Shown here: piece by piece, positions 11,976-23,221 of the stretch
How positions within the stretch are numbered: position 1 is the first letter of the stretch
Layout of the letters: each line of letters begins with the position of its first letter
Origin: Fragum whitleyi
Taxonomy: Eukaryota; Mollusca; Bivalvia; Cardiida; Cardiidae
Direction of reading: 5' to 3'
Length of the DNA stretch: 64,000 nucleotides
Assembly (NCBI GenBank): GCA_948146395.1
Contig: OX411555.1
Span: 43,764,225 to 43,828,224 of the forward strand
The notes under the pieces: generated by a model
Database searches by the model: none
What the model saw: only the letters and a program-made list of their open reading frames with translations
Told to the model about the DNA's origin: nothing
Translations under genes and position numbers: made by a program

Positions 11976-12285
11976 GACACTGTATGTGGTTGAAAGGTTT
12001 TATAGTATTTGACACTGTATGTTGATGAAATGGTTTATAATATCCGACACTGTATGATGATGAAATGTTTTACAATATCCGACACTGTACATTGATGAAT
12101 CCAACATCGTATGTTGATGAATCCAACATTGTATGTAGATGAATCTGACAAAATATGTTGATGAATCCAACATGGTATGTTGATGAATCTGACACCATGT
12201 TGATGAATCCAACGCCATATGTTGATGAATCCAACATAGTATGTTGCTGAATCCGACACCGTATGTTGATGAATCCGACACCATA
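11976..12285. repeat. 21-bp minisatellite
   Basis: About ten units of gtatgttgatgaatccaaca with variants (gaatccgacacc, gaatctgacac), preceded by two longer ~41-bp units with gatgaaatggtttataatatc. Twenty-one is a multiple of three, so open frames on the minus strand (His/Gln/Ile/Trp-rich) are a by-product. Confidence 0.85.
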
Positions 12286-12422
12286 GGATAACAGTTTGAA
12301 ATAGTCCTCGGATGTTTCAACACAAATTTTACTGTCCTATTTTTACTTTACGATTGCGGGAACTAAATAACTCCTTCGTGCGACATTGTGTCAGCGAAAA
12401 TGTTTATTTACAACTGTCCTTT

Positions 12423-14500
12423 TTATGCTGTCTCTGCGGGCACTAGCTCAAGTCTTGGATATATTGATTCATCTTTGGGTTGATTATCCTTCAGTATGAG
12501 TGGCGCTACTGGTGGTGATGTAGGAGCGTTCTTGTACCGGACCATTTCTTCGGGTTGACGTCTGGCAAATCTTGCGCACACACTAGTCTGTGCATTCAAA
12601 CTCAGCCTGCTACCTCTAAGTTTGGCTAATATGCACTCACTTATAGATTTGCATTTGCAAATTATGATTAGAAGAACCACTAACCAACCAATAAGTATGA
12701 TAATATACCCCCAGAATGGAAAAAAATAAAAGTCTTATGGGTGGTAATCAAAGGAATCGAGATCATTTAAGAAGTGATCCGTAGGGATGCTATCAATAGC
12801 TTTAAATGTTTCGATAACTTAGTCACATTCAAATCTGGTCTTTTAATTAAAAGAGGTTTCCATGGATCGATTTTGGAGAGCTCAAAGGAATTATTTTTAT
12901 CACTAAAAGGATCTCCAACTTCGTATTTTGATTAATTATTGAAAGAGGCAGGCAGGTAGAGATAATCATTCGAAGCAGTACAAGTTTGATCCAGTTTCAA
13001 AAGATCTATTGGTGGCCTTATATCTCTGTAGAATCTCTTTAGTTTGAATTTTGACATACAATAGTAAATTTTAGATGTTTAATAGTTGTAATGATCCAAA
13101 TACCACTAAATAATTATGTTGCTGAAGGAAGAACCGTTGAAGGTCTAATAATAGTTTTACAATATTGTTTAATATTAGTAGTTTTCTTAAAAAATAAAGC
13201 AATCATGTGACTTTGGCTTAGATTTATTGGATAGTTTGGACTTTGAAGTTTACAAAAAGATTTGAATGGGTTCGAACATTGATTTATTTCTGTTTCGCGA
13301 AAGAAAGAAAATTTCGTGTTATCGCCATTAATAGCAAACGCAGTTGATTCCATAGCGTATTGTGCTGTCATTCCAATATTATTGGGGTTATTTGACGTGT
13401 TCAGGAAAGGAATTGGTAAGTTATGAGCAAAAAATATTTCAAATATTGAGTTTGAATCGAGGAGTGGTATAGGTACAATGACATAGATATGGTTTCCGTT
13501 TAATATTGTTCAACATGTTAACATATTATAGAAATCCCAAATGCTATTTTCTGGATCTCCTAGTAAAGTTTGATAATATGGTAGATTTGATTTCTAAAAG
13601 GACTTCCTTAAAAGGACTTTCTAGAATTCATTAGGTTGTATTGTACTTGGACTTCAATGGCCTAAGGAAAGCATGTTTAATTGTAACTGTATTTTTTCCA
13701 TATCAGTGACTGCTTTGTGCATGAAATATGTTAATTCCTTACTTAATCTATCTATTTTTCATGTATGCTTGATTAAATAATGTTAGCTTCATTACTTCTT
13801 GAATTACCAGATCATTTGCTTGTAACAGTTTATTTTCGACAATCTTTAATTGTGTCATTAAGTCGTTAATTGCTACTCGGTTTTGTGCCACAGCAGTATT
13901 AGTAGTGTTCATTATAGTCAGACTATCTCTAACATGAGAAAGCTGTTTCTGGTTTTGACTTAAAGTTCTAACATTGCACTTGATTGAGTTGAGATCCGAT
14001 TTGGAAACAGGTCCAAAAAGAAAACTTAATGCCAACTGAACAAAAGGAAGTAAGGAACATCTATTCTAATTTGTAAATGTTTGAGAGTGGAAAAAGTATA
14101 ATAAATACGTAGATATGCAACAAGCATGAACTGTATTTCTCTTTTTGAATCATTTATTATACTGCCGAAGAAACCTTTTGAATCAACGACCCCTGGTTGA
14201 TTATTTTCTTTGTGCATGAACTCAATATTTCTGATGGAATCCTTAGCCACTTGAAAATACCCTGCAAGTTTATTTAAAAAGTTTTCATATGGCTCTAGAT
14301 CAATCATTAAAGAGATAGTCCATTTAGAGGGATCAGTGCAACACTATTGTAAGTTCCTATATATTCATAGGCACTAACAATAGTGTTGCACTGACCCCTT
14401 ATTTGAAATGTGCAGTTATAATCTCATTTACTTTTTGAAAGATGGAATTTACAAGACAGAACCAGAGTAGTGAAAGAGAATGAAAAGTACAGATAGATTT
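12423..14500 (-). pseudogene. Endogenous retroviral env, copy C (diverged lineage, interrupted)
   Basis: Homologous to copy A but clearly diverged. A surface part lies around 14,026-14,500 and a fusion-peptide-like LSFLFGPVSKSD near 14,020. A heptad region with NQKQL follows, then a Cys/His stretch at 13,114-13,371. A membrane segment (GYIIILIGWLVVLLIII) lies near 12,650-12,700, with a long tail to a TAA at 12,423. A 75-bp hairpin element sits in it at 14,326-14,400, flanked by attt on both sides; similarity to env resumes beyond it. Several frame breaks lie at 13,400-13,750 and 12,700-13,110. No furin-like site was seen. Non-functional. Confidence 0.7.
14326..14400. mobile_element. Hairpin mini-element, copy 1 (in env C)
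   Basis: Nearly perfect inverted repeat around a ~6-bp centre; arms contain cagtgcaacactattgt. Flanked by attt at 14,322-14,325 and 14,401-14,404. Same family as 20,143-20,218 and 45,321-45,397. Confidence 0.85.
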
Positions 14501-14531
14501 AGATAAACATACAAATATACTAGTATGAATA

Positions 14532-14752
14532 TTACAAATGTGTAGACATAAATACTCCTTTAGCTGGGTCTAAAGGAATTAATTCTATATCACACCACTC
14601 GCAGTAAATAGTGCATCCTTCATGGGAATCGTAAAATCCCTCGTCAGGTTCGGGACAATTATGTTCTTGGCCGAGATGGCCTAATACACTCCAACATTTG
14701 CCACATTCTATCTCACATATCTGTCTGTAGATTAGTAAACTCGCCCTTTTAA
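14532..14752 (-). CDS. Unidentified Cys-rich exon-like ORF (zinc-binding?)
   Basis: The minus strand has a good acceptor (T-run, then caaatag) followed by 221 bp open to TAA at 14,532. The ~72-residue peptide has two C-x3-C-x2-C motifs (CEIECGKCW and CTIYCEWCD) with HLGQEHNC and a further His between them, suggesting a zinc-binding fold. GC content is raised compared with its flanks. It ends about 30 bp upstream of env copy C on the same strand, where pol or an accessory gene would lie in a retrovirus. I do not recognise it as integrase. Host terminal exon or viral accessory ORF are both possible. Confidence 0.45.
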
Positions 14753-14789
14753 CTATTTGAAAAAAAATATTTATTCACTAAATATAAGT

Positions 14790-14890
14790 TTTTTTAGCTC
14801 ATCTGAGCACATCATGCTCAAGGTGAGCTTTTGTGATCATTGAATGTCCATTGTCTGTCGTCTGTCCTTCATCGTCTATCGTCAGACCTC
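14790..14890 (+). mobile_element. AGCTCACC-type element, truncated 5' end
   Basis: Starts agctcatctgagcacatcat and the hairpin partner gctcaaggtgagct, then a gtctgtcg leader, and stops within 100 bp. Confidence 0.6.
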
Positions 14891-15290
14891 AACATTTTAA
14901 GTGTTTACTCTCAGGAGGCCACAAATATTGTCACAACAGCCCACAAAGCTTTTTCAGACACATTTGTAAATATGTGAATTCTCTTGTTCACAGAACATTG
15001 GTAAATAACATTCTTGGGATTCTCAACCTCTAAAGATGAAAATGAGTCTGTCAGTGTTTGAGTCATTTTTTTAGCTTGGCGGTTTTCAGAGAAAACGAAA
15101 GGTATTGCTATATAATTGGTGTTATTGTAGTTGTTGTTATTGTTGTGTGATAACTGTGGCATTTTGTGATATATCTTGTTCTACTGAAGACATTCACTTG
15201 AAACTTAGTACACATGCTCACCAATAAAAGCTATTGCTTCTTTGGCTATATAATAAAGTTGACAAGTGACCTTTGATTGATATTATGAAT

Positions 15291-15615
15291 AGTTAATTTT
15301 CTATCCAACTCTTATGTAGTAAAGGTAAGTTCCATTAGATCTACAACAGGTCATGGGCAAACATTGCAGACCCCGAATAGATGCCTAGCCATCTGATCAG
15401 GATCCGCATTGACTGACCAAGTCTATTTGAACATTTGCATTTTAACATATAATGATTAGTTAATTTTCTATCCAAATCTTAAACAGTAAAGGTAAGTTCC
15501 AATACAAGAGATCATGGGCAAACATTGCAGACCCTGACCAGATGCCTAGCCATCTGAACAGGATCCGCAATGACTGACCAAGTCTATTTGAACATTTGCA
15601 TTTTAACATATGATG
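15291..15615. repeat. 167-bp tandem pair
   Basis: agttaattttctatccaa starts at 15,291 and again at 15,458. Both units carry catgggcaaacattgcagac and gcctagccatctga, and differ by point changes. Confidence 0.85.
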
Positions 15616-15810
15616 ATGCTGAATGAATACCGGTAATCAAAAGCTACACAGACTTAAATTGTCCTGTAACACATATGGCCAACTTTTTTAATCAGAAGCT
15701 ACACAGATTATTTCTATCTCTCAGAAGTGATATCATACAGTCAGGTGAAAACACAAGTCTCTGACCTCTCAACCAAAAGCTGCACAACTAGTTCTGTCCT
15801 CTTATTTTTA

Positions 15811-17502
15811 TTAGCTCACCTGAGCACGAAGTGCTCAAGGTGAGCTATTGGGATGGTAGAATGTCCGTCGTCCATCGACAGTTGTGCGTCGTGCGTCGTC
15901 CACAATTTCTTTAAACATCTTCTCCTCCTAAACCAGTGGGCCAATCTTGATGAAACTTGGCAGGGATATTCCTTGGGTCAAGCTCTACCAAAGTTATTCA
16001 AATAAATGAAATCCACCCTAAACTTTCCCTTTACCCTTAACAAAAAGGGTGAGAATATGAAAATCTTTAAAAATCTTCTTCTCTGAAACCAGAAGGCAGA
16101 CAGCATTCATATTTGGTATGTAGCATTATCTAGTGGACCTCTACCAAGTTTGTTCATATCAAGACCCTGGGGTCATATTTGGGCTTTGTCCAGGCCTAAC
16201 CCTTTTTACATAGAATCAAAGAGCGAAAATCTTTAAAAATCTTCTTCTCTGTAACCAGATGGCAGACAGCTTAAATATTTGGTGTGTAGCATCACCTAGT
16301 GGGCCTCTACCAAGTTTGTTCATAACAAGACCCTTGGGTCATATTTGGGCCTTGCACGGGTGCATCCCTTTATCTCTTATGAGCACGAAGGGTAAAAAAA
16401 TAAAAATCTTAAAAATTTTCTTCTCTGAAACCAGAAGGCAGACAGCATTCATATTTGGTATGTAGCATTATCTAGTGGACCTCTACCAAGTTTGTTCATA
16501 TCAAGACCCTGGGGTCATATTTGGGCTTTGTCCAGGCCCAACCCTTTTTACATAGAATCAAAGAGCGAAAATCTTTAAAAATCTTATTCTCTGTAACCAG
16601 ATGGCAGACAGCTTAAATATTTGGTGTGTAGCATCACCTAGTGGGCCTCTACCAAGTTTGTTCATAACAAGACCCTTGGGTCATATTTGGGCTTTGCACG
16701 GGTGCATCCCTTTATCTCTTAAGAGCACGAAGGGTAAAAAAATAAAAATCTTAAAAATTTTCTTCTCTGAAATCAGAAGGCAGACAGCTTTCATATTTGG
16801 TATGTAGCATCATCTAGTGGACCTCTACCAAGTTTGTTCATATCAAGACCCTTGGGTCATGTTTGGGCTTTGCCCGGGCGCAACCCTTTTTACATAGAAT
16901 CAAAGAGCAAAAAGGCATATCTGTGTTGCTCTTTGCTGAAAACGTTCCATGGTATTGATCTTAGGCAATTATCTTCTTTTTGACATCTGCCTATCTAATA
17001 AATGTGTTGTCTTTTAAAATCTTCTTTAATCGAAACCAGAGGGCACACTGCTTTCATTTTCGGTATATAGTATCATCTTGTGGGCCCCTACCAAGTTTGT
17101 TCATACCAAGACCCTTGGGTCATATTGAGGCTCCACCCGGGCGCATCCCTTTCAGCTCATCTGAGCATGATGGGTGAAAATGGGAAAACCTTCAAAAATC
17201 TTCTTCTCTGAAACCAGACAGCTTTCATATTTAGAATGTAGCATCATCTTATGGACCTCTTCCAAGTTTGTTCATATCAAGACCCTGGGGTCAGTTTTGG
17301 GGTCCACCCGGGTGCATCCCTTTTTACATAGAATCAAAGTGCAAAAAGGCATATCCTTCTTGCTCTTGGATGAAAACATTCCATGGTTTTGATCTTATGT
17401 AGAAATTATCTCCTTGTTGACATCTGCCTATTTAATTAATGTGATGTCCCAGGGGTCATAGAGACTCAGGTGAGCGATCTAGGACCATCATGGTCCTCTT
17501 GT
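15811..17502 (+). mobile_element. AGCTCACC-type element, copy 2, with 342-bp internal duplication
   Basis: Same ends as copy 1: agctcacctgagcacgaag at the left, ggtgagcgatctaggacc and atggtcctctt at the right. The block containing ggcagacagcttaaatattt occurs at 16,259 and 16,601 (period 342) with 67 of 68 predicted residues identical, so the duplication is recent. These reading frames are repeat, not genes. Confidence 0.8.
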
Positions 17503-17727
17503 TATCATATTGCTCATTTTCTTTTTTATATTGTCTAGTTTTCGATTATGGATCTTTCCATTGTTCTTTTTGCTGAACTTCACAGCAACTTTTATTTCTT
17601 TTGAGTTCGGGCATTTCAACCTCTGGATATTATCCTTGAAAAGGAACCTGAGCTCATCCTCTTCTTCTGGCGACCATTTTTGTCGAGGACAATGTTTTGC
17701 TGGTTTTGCTGGTTTGTCTAATGGCAA
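17488..17727 (-). pseudogene. SANT/Myb-like domain fragment, truncated by a transposon
   Basis: The minus strand reads KWSPEEEDELRFLFKDNI and, later, KLDNIKKKMSNMI. This is the tryptophan/acidic first helix and basic last helix of the SANT/Myb-like domains found in animal transposon-associated and regulatory proteins. There is no ATG; a possible acceptor (ttgccattag) precedes it. The frame ends inside the terminus of the element at 15,811-17,502, so the downstream part was removed. Origin (host gene or DNA transposon) is open. Confidence 0.5.
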
Positions 17728-17859
17728 ATTTTATTCAAACTTTACAGATGTGATCAGCATCAAGCAGTGTTGTGCAAGTGAAATTTTAGTAACAATTCCA
17801 TTGACATTTGACAGAGTTATGGCCTTACAATGGAAAATGGCTTTTCATTTTAATTGACA

Positions 17860-18400
17860 AGCACTTGTAGGGGGGGGGGGTGTTATTAGTAGGCTTTGCA
17901 ACAGTCTAGTTATTGTGGTGTAGTGTTTCTGGAATAATAGAACAACAAAGACAAAATGTAGCTGCAATCGTATAATTCACATACAAAGAAGTGGTTGGAT
18001 GAGAAACCTAAGCCAAAAGTACAACTCTGCGATGGTTTAAATCTTTGGGTTTATATACCCAAACAGAATATTGAAAATGCATCAACTGAACTAATACATA
18101 CAGGTACAATAAAACTCTTATTAGCTCAATACATTATTATTATTTATCCCCAAATACTATCAAGCTTTGTAAACAGCCATCATCAAGTTACCCTTAAAGA
18201 CCAAATTACAAATGTGTCATTGAGAAAAGAGGCAAAGTGAAATTTACCCAATTTCACTACAATATCCTCCTGATTTGTTGTCGGTTCCTCCTGTGGTAAT
18301 ATACAAGAGCATAAAGCACGTGTTCGTATAGTCTTTAATTGTACAGCAGCAAACACCAAAAGTTCATAATTACAAATGGTACAACAGATTAAGTGTCAAG
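17860..18400. other. Unassigned, with G homopolymer
   Basis: A run of ten or more G lies at about 17,870-17,880. A frame of 81 codons at 17,995-18,240 (plus) has no recognised family. Otherwise nothing is seen. Confidence 0.3.
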
Positions 18401-18637
18401 GGGCCCTTTTTACTAAAGTTCTTACGACAAAAATAATCGTAAGTCAAAATCACACATCGTACCTGATGTTTTTATTCATTATTAGATTCTGTCTTGCAAT
18501 ATCTCATTGAAATCGTCTAGAGGAGACGATTCCAATGAGATAACGCACGATAGAATTCCATGTTAAGTTATTACTGTAGACGCAACTTTAATTTTTGACT
18601 TACACAAAAAATGATCGTAAGTTGTTTAGTAACTGGT
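18401..18637. mobile_element. Palindromic MITE, GGCCCTTTTTACTAAA family, copy 1
   Basis: Left end gggccctttttactaaag with cttacgac, right end gatcgtaagttgtttagta. The centre is a hairpin around attgaaatcgtctagag and gacgattccaatgag. Four copies are in the window. Confidence 0.8.
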
Positions 18638-19497
18638 GGACTGTTGAGTCAAAACAACGTAGTTACAGCATTGAGTTCAAAAACCCATCTCCTCTAAAAA
18701 TCTAACTCCTTTTGTGTATTTAACTTTCCCTATTTATATCAGTGTACAACATAATGTGTGACATTCAATGACAGCCTTGACAGATAGAGAATACCTGGAG
18801 CGTAAAGCACCTACATTCATCCTAGTTCAAAACTTTAAAAACAGAAAGGGTTGCAACAATTGTATGTAAACAAGAATGCCATTTTAAAAAAAGGTGGTCA
18901 AACATAATAAGCCAAAGTCATGTATTATGACACTCTCTATTTTACATCACTGTCCAAATTTCTCTTAACCATCGTCATGCTGAATAAAAACCTTGGCAAA
19001 ATTGCAATAAATTCAAAATTGCTGAAAACTGGTTGCACATATTTTAAATTGTGAGTCAATTAGAATTCATTTTGAAAAAATGTTTGCAAGCTTTCCGTGT
19101 TTGAAAAAATACAATCAGGTGGTATAGACCAAGATCAGACTGCACATTATTTTGTGCAGACTGATCTTCGTCTTTTCCTCCTGAAAAAGCAGAAATATTT
19201 TGGATTTAGCATGACAAGGGATAATTCGGATGAACTGTCCGATCTCTTAGTCTGCTTTTCACTCTCTGGTTCTCTTCCACAATGGGTCCATATCAGAAGA
19301 CCCTTGTCTTTCCTTACTTGTACATCAGATAAGTTGCTTACCTTTTTACCTTATTTCATATAAAAGCAGCTAAGAGGGAAATACTTGATTTGCATAGTTG
19401 TCCCCCTTGATTTTAATCAATGTCATGTGGAAAAATTGTTTGGGTAGATAGTAATATAAGGGGACCTATGTCGGTGACATATTGCTTGTTTATGTTC

Positions 19498-19655
19498 TTA
19501 CAATAGTTTTACATTAAAATCATTATTGTTTTAACAAAAGTTTTGAAATTAAATTATTATTGTTTAAATAATAGTTTTGCGTTTAAATCATTATTGTTTA
19601 AACAATAGTTTTGCATTTAAATTATTATTGTTTTTACAATAGTTTTGTTTTAAGA
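19498..19655. repeat. ~41-bp AT-rich tandem repeat
   Basis: Four to five units of tattgtttaaacaatagttt type, each itself partly palindromic. Confidence 0.75.
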
Positions 19656-19806
19656 TCAGTGTAATAGTGTACTAAAACAATAAATTTTCAGCTGTGTTCA
19701 TAAGTTAATTGACATTACCAAGTCTTCATTATCTATGTGTATTTTACATTATGTAGCCTTAAGTAAAAGCTTGGATCAGCTTGTGCAGGGCATTATGATC
19801 CACATG

Positions 19807-20045
19807 CCTGTTTTACTTAGATTGTTTACAAAAATATTATCATAAGTCAAAAACACAAATTGTACCTGGTGTTTTCCAATCATTCTTAGATTCTGTCTTG
19901 CAATATCTCACTGGAATTGTTTTTAGAAGACACCTCCAAGAGATGATGTATGGCAGAATTCAATATTTAGTTAGTACTGTGGAAGTAACTTTAATTTTTG
20001 ATTTACACCAAAAATGATAGTAAGATGTTTAGTAAACCAGGCCCC
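19807..20045. mobile_element. Palindromic MITE, GGCCCTTTTTACTAAA family, copy 2
   Basis: Shares the attctgtcttgcaatatctca block and the tgtttagtaaaccaggcccc right end with copy 1; the central stem is partly decayed. Confidence 0.7.
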
Positions 20046-20142
20046 TTGTCTTAACTATGTCATTTGAATTTTTAGATAGTAAGTGATTGAATAGATTTCA
20101 TCATCATATGATTCCATAAGACTTAATCGACAGTTTGTATAT

Positions 20143-20218
20143 CCAGGGGTCAGTGCAACACTATTGTAAGTGCCTATATATTAATTGGCACTTACAATAG
20201 TGTTGCACTGACCCCTTG
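20143..20218. mobile_element. Hairpin mini-element, copy 2
   Basis: Two ~32-bp arms, almost perfect, starting ccaggggtcagtgcaac, with a short AT loop. Flanked by atat at 20,139-20,142 and 20,219-20,222. Confidence 0.88.
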
Positions 20219-20947
20219 ATATGCTATCTTATTTATCATGAAATATTGTATAAAGCGACTTTTTGTCTGCTTTGCAACAGTCTGTTTTATTATAGGCATA
20301 GTTATGACTGTTTGTCACTGAGCCATGGAATTCATGTGTGCCTAGGTCACATTTATAACATTCTTATACAGGTGAAATGGTCCTTTAGATTCAGATTCTG
20401 ATAATCAACTAAGTGTAAAATGTTTGACTATAGTAAGCCTGTGCAATCCAAGGGCAGTCTGACTAGGGTCAAAATTTTACCCACTACCCAGATGGTCTCT
20501 TTTCCCCTGACAGGTCACATTTTGATCATACCTAGATCTGAATTGAATCAGTTAGATCTGTTTCTTTAAGTTGTTTAGGTTATGTGTTCTTGTTCTTTAA
20601 CAATTTTAATTGTAAAATTGGCTGAAAATATTTATACCCCATGTGCCAAATTATGTATCTACATTAAAGGAATTATCATGAATCCTATGTGTTATGTTTT
20701 TAGCTTAAATCCTTTTCTAGAAATCCCAAGTTTTTAGTTTAATCTTTGAAAACAACCCAGACTGAGCCCAGCAAGCTCAATCTGTAACATGTTTGGCCGT
20801 CATCCAGGGATGGTGAGTTGGAATCCCTGCTTGGCCATCTTTCATCAAACATTTGACTAAAGTCATTGTGGGAAGGAAGCATCATTGTTGTGCACCAACA
20901 GAAGATTGATAAGTAGTATGCCTATAGGGGATGAGCAGCTGGTGACT

Positions 20948-21125
20948 TGGAAAAAATGTTGTTATGCCCCCTTCAAAGAAAAGAGAGTATATTGCTTTGC
21001 ACTTGTCGATTGTCAGTTTTTCAGTCCGTACACCTCATCTCTAAAAGTATGCAAGCTAGATTCATGAAACTTCACAGTGGAAAGATCTCATTTAGGAGAA
21101 GTGCAGTGCATAAGAACCATAACTC
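20948..21125 (+). repeat. Fragment of the 156-bp repeat family
   Basis: Starts with ttatgcccccttc and contains ggagaagtgcagtgcataag and a Ser/Val-rich gtccgtac leader. A single unit abutting the next element. Confidence 0.6.
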
Positions 21126-21127
21126 TA

Positions 21128-22290
21128 TTTAGCTCCACTGGCTGAAGGCCACTGGGGCTATTTTTCATGGCGTTTTGTCTGTAGTGTGTCCATCTGTGTG
21201 TCTGGTTGTAAACTTTTTCTTTAAAAATCTACTCCATAGAAACAACTGTATGAATTTTGACCAAACTTCACAGGAATGATCCTTGGGTGACCCTCTCTCA
21301 AAGTTGATCAAGAAATTTTGATCCAATCAAAAACATGGATTTAATGGGCTTGGCTAATTTCCAAATCTAGTAAAAAATGACTTTTCTTAAATTCTAATTG
21401 ATGGATACCAATTAAATTTTACATGAATGATCCTCGAGTGACCCTTTATCAGTCTACAATAAAGTTATGATCAGATGGAAAATATGTTTTTTATTGGTGG
21501 AGGTCATTTCTCTTTCTGTTATATAGTGGAAACTTTCAAAATCATTTTCTCAAAATCTTATACATGGATATCAACCAAATTTCATTGGAATGATCCTTGG
21601 GTGACCCTCTTTCAAACTTGTTCAGGTAATTTTGATCCAATCAAAAACATGGATTTAATGGGCGTGGCTAATTTCCAAATATAGTAAAAAATGACTTTTC
21701 TTAAATTCTAATTGATGGATACAAAATTAGATTTTACATGAATGATCCTCGAGTGACCTTTTATTAGTCTATTAAAAAGTTATTGTAATCAGATGGAAAA
21801 TATGTTTTTTATGGGTGGAGGTCATTTCTCTATCTGTTATATAGTGGAAACTTTCAAAATCATTTTCTCAAAATCTAATACATGGATATCAACCAAATTT
21901 CACTGGAATGATCCTTGAGTGACCCTTTATCAGTCTACTAAAAATTATTGTGATCAGATGAAATATATGCATTTTATGGACAGAGGTCGTTTTTCAATAT
22001 GTTATATAGTGGAAACTTTGAAAATCATTTCCTCAGAATGTAACTGATGGATATCTATCAAACTTCATTGGTATGATCCTTGGGCTACCCATTATCATGC
22101 AGCCAAAAATTATTGTTATTGGATGAAAAATATTTCTTTTGTGGGTGGAGGTCATTCCTCTATTAAGTTCTATAGTGAAAAATGAAAATCATTTTTAACA
22201 TTGGTAGAACCAAAAATTTCTAAAAATCAAGTCTAAATTTTGATTTGCTTTTACAAGAATTTCAACCCTATGGAGCGACTAAAGCTGGTG
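21128..22290 (+). mobile_element. AGCTCCACTGGC-type element, copy 2
   Basis: Same left hairpin (agctccactggctgaaggcc) and the same ~164-bp units with gaatgatcctt(g/c)g(g/a)gtga as copy 1, ending near tggagcgactaaagc. Confidence 0.78.
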
Positions 22291-22924
22291 TGAGAAACAA
22301 CAGGAAACCATGGGTTGGTTCATAGACCTTAATGATTTATCATGCAATTAAGTCTGTATTCGCCTGACATCACCTGCCCATTAACATGAAATGATGTTTC
22401 ATATGAGAGTTAATTTAACTTTTCCCAACCAAATATAAAGCTTTTGTGCTAATTCAAGTTTTGAAGATGTTTTGAAGAAGAATCACCAAAATTGATGTAG
22501 CATTTTTAGCCATTTTCCACGTCTTGACAACTGTAACCTCTGATAAACCTCTGCCTCCTTATAATGGAAAAATGACGATTCTAATAAATCCACAGGGATG
22601 TATAATGCTTTTACGGTATTTAGATACTACATGAATCTTTCTAAAGGCACATCTCTTACTCAGCAATGCTCAACTGTTCAATTCTGGACGTGTTTGCATG
22701 GAACTTGCACTGAATGTTCTGTAGCATATGGCCTTGGGCATACCGACATGGTTTTGTGATATACCACATCATGAAATGTTAAAAGGAGGCAAATCGTAAC
22801 AAGATGAGCCCATTACACTGCTGGATGTCCAGATATGAATCAAAGTGCTAAAAGCGCTCAAGGCTTGGTTTATAAAGAGGCAAGGTGACATTTGAAGGCT
22901 TCCACTCCAAATTCTTAATCTTTT
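22291..22924. other. Unassigned stretch
   Basis: No coding or repeat structure is recognised, apart from a short block near 22,560-22,620 (aatgacgattctaataaa) that is shared with 36,900-36,960. Confidence 0.3.
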
Positions 22925-23218
22925 TAGCAAGGCTTTTTTAGGTCAGGGAAACCAATGGTTCCATTTACCCATAGGGATCGTGAGCAACATTCCGAACGGC
23001 TAGAACACCAACAATGGATTCCTGTTACTTCACACCAGTACTACCATCACATACCTTCCTAGCCTCCAGCTGATATCCCATATGTCTACAATTATCAACC
23101 CATTGATGGGAGACAAATAATCAACAAGATTGAGAGTGGCTGTTGGGGATTGAACCTGGGACCTTTTATTGGCTGCACTATGACAGCTGAGGGAGCTATG
23201 TGAAACACCCCCACACAG
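22925..23218 (-). mobile_element. tRNA-derived SINE-like element
   Basis: Read on the minus strand there is tagctccctcagctgtc, then a B-box-like ggttcaatcccca. A second, diverged copy lies at about 26,290-26,460; the two share caacaatggattcctg and ctacaattatcaaccca. Confidence 0.5.
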
Positions 23219-23221
23219 CTT

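Noticed and set aside
12000..12323. 107-codon His/Gln/Trp-rich frame
   Set aside because: The 21-bp minisatellite is a multiple of three and so stays open by chance.
16259..16807. Two nearly identical 68-codon frames
   Set aside because: A 342-bp duplication inside a non-coding element; frames stop at unit borders and have no protein family.
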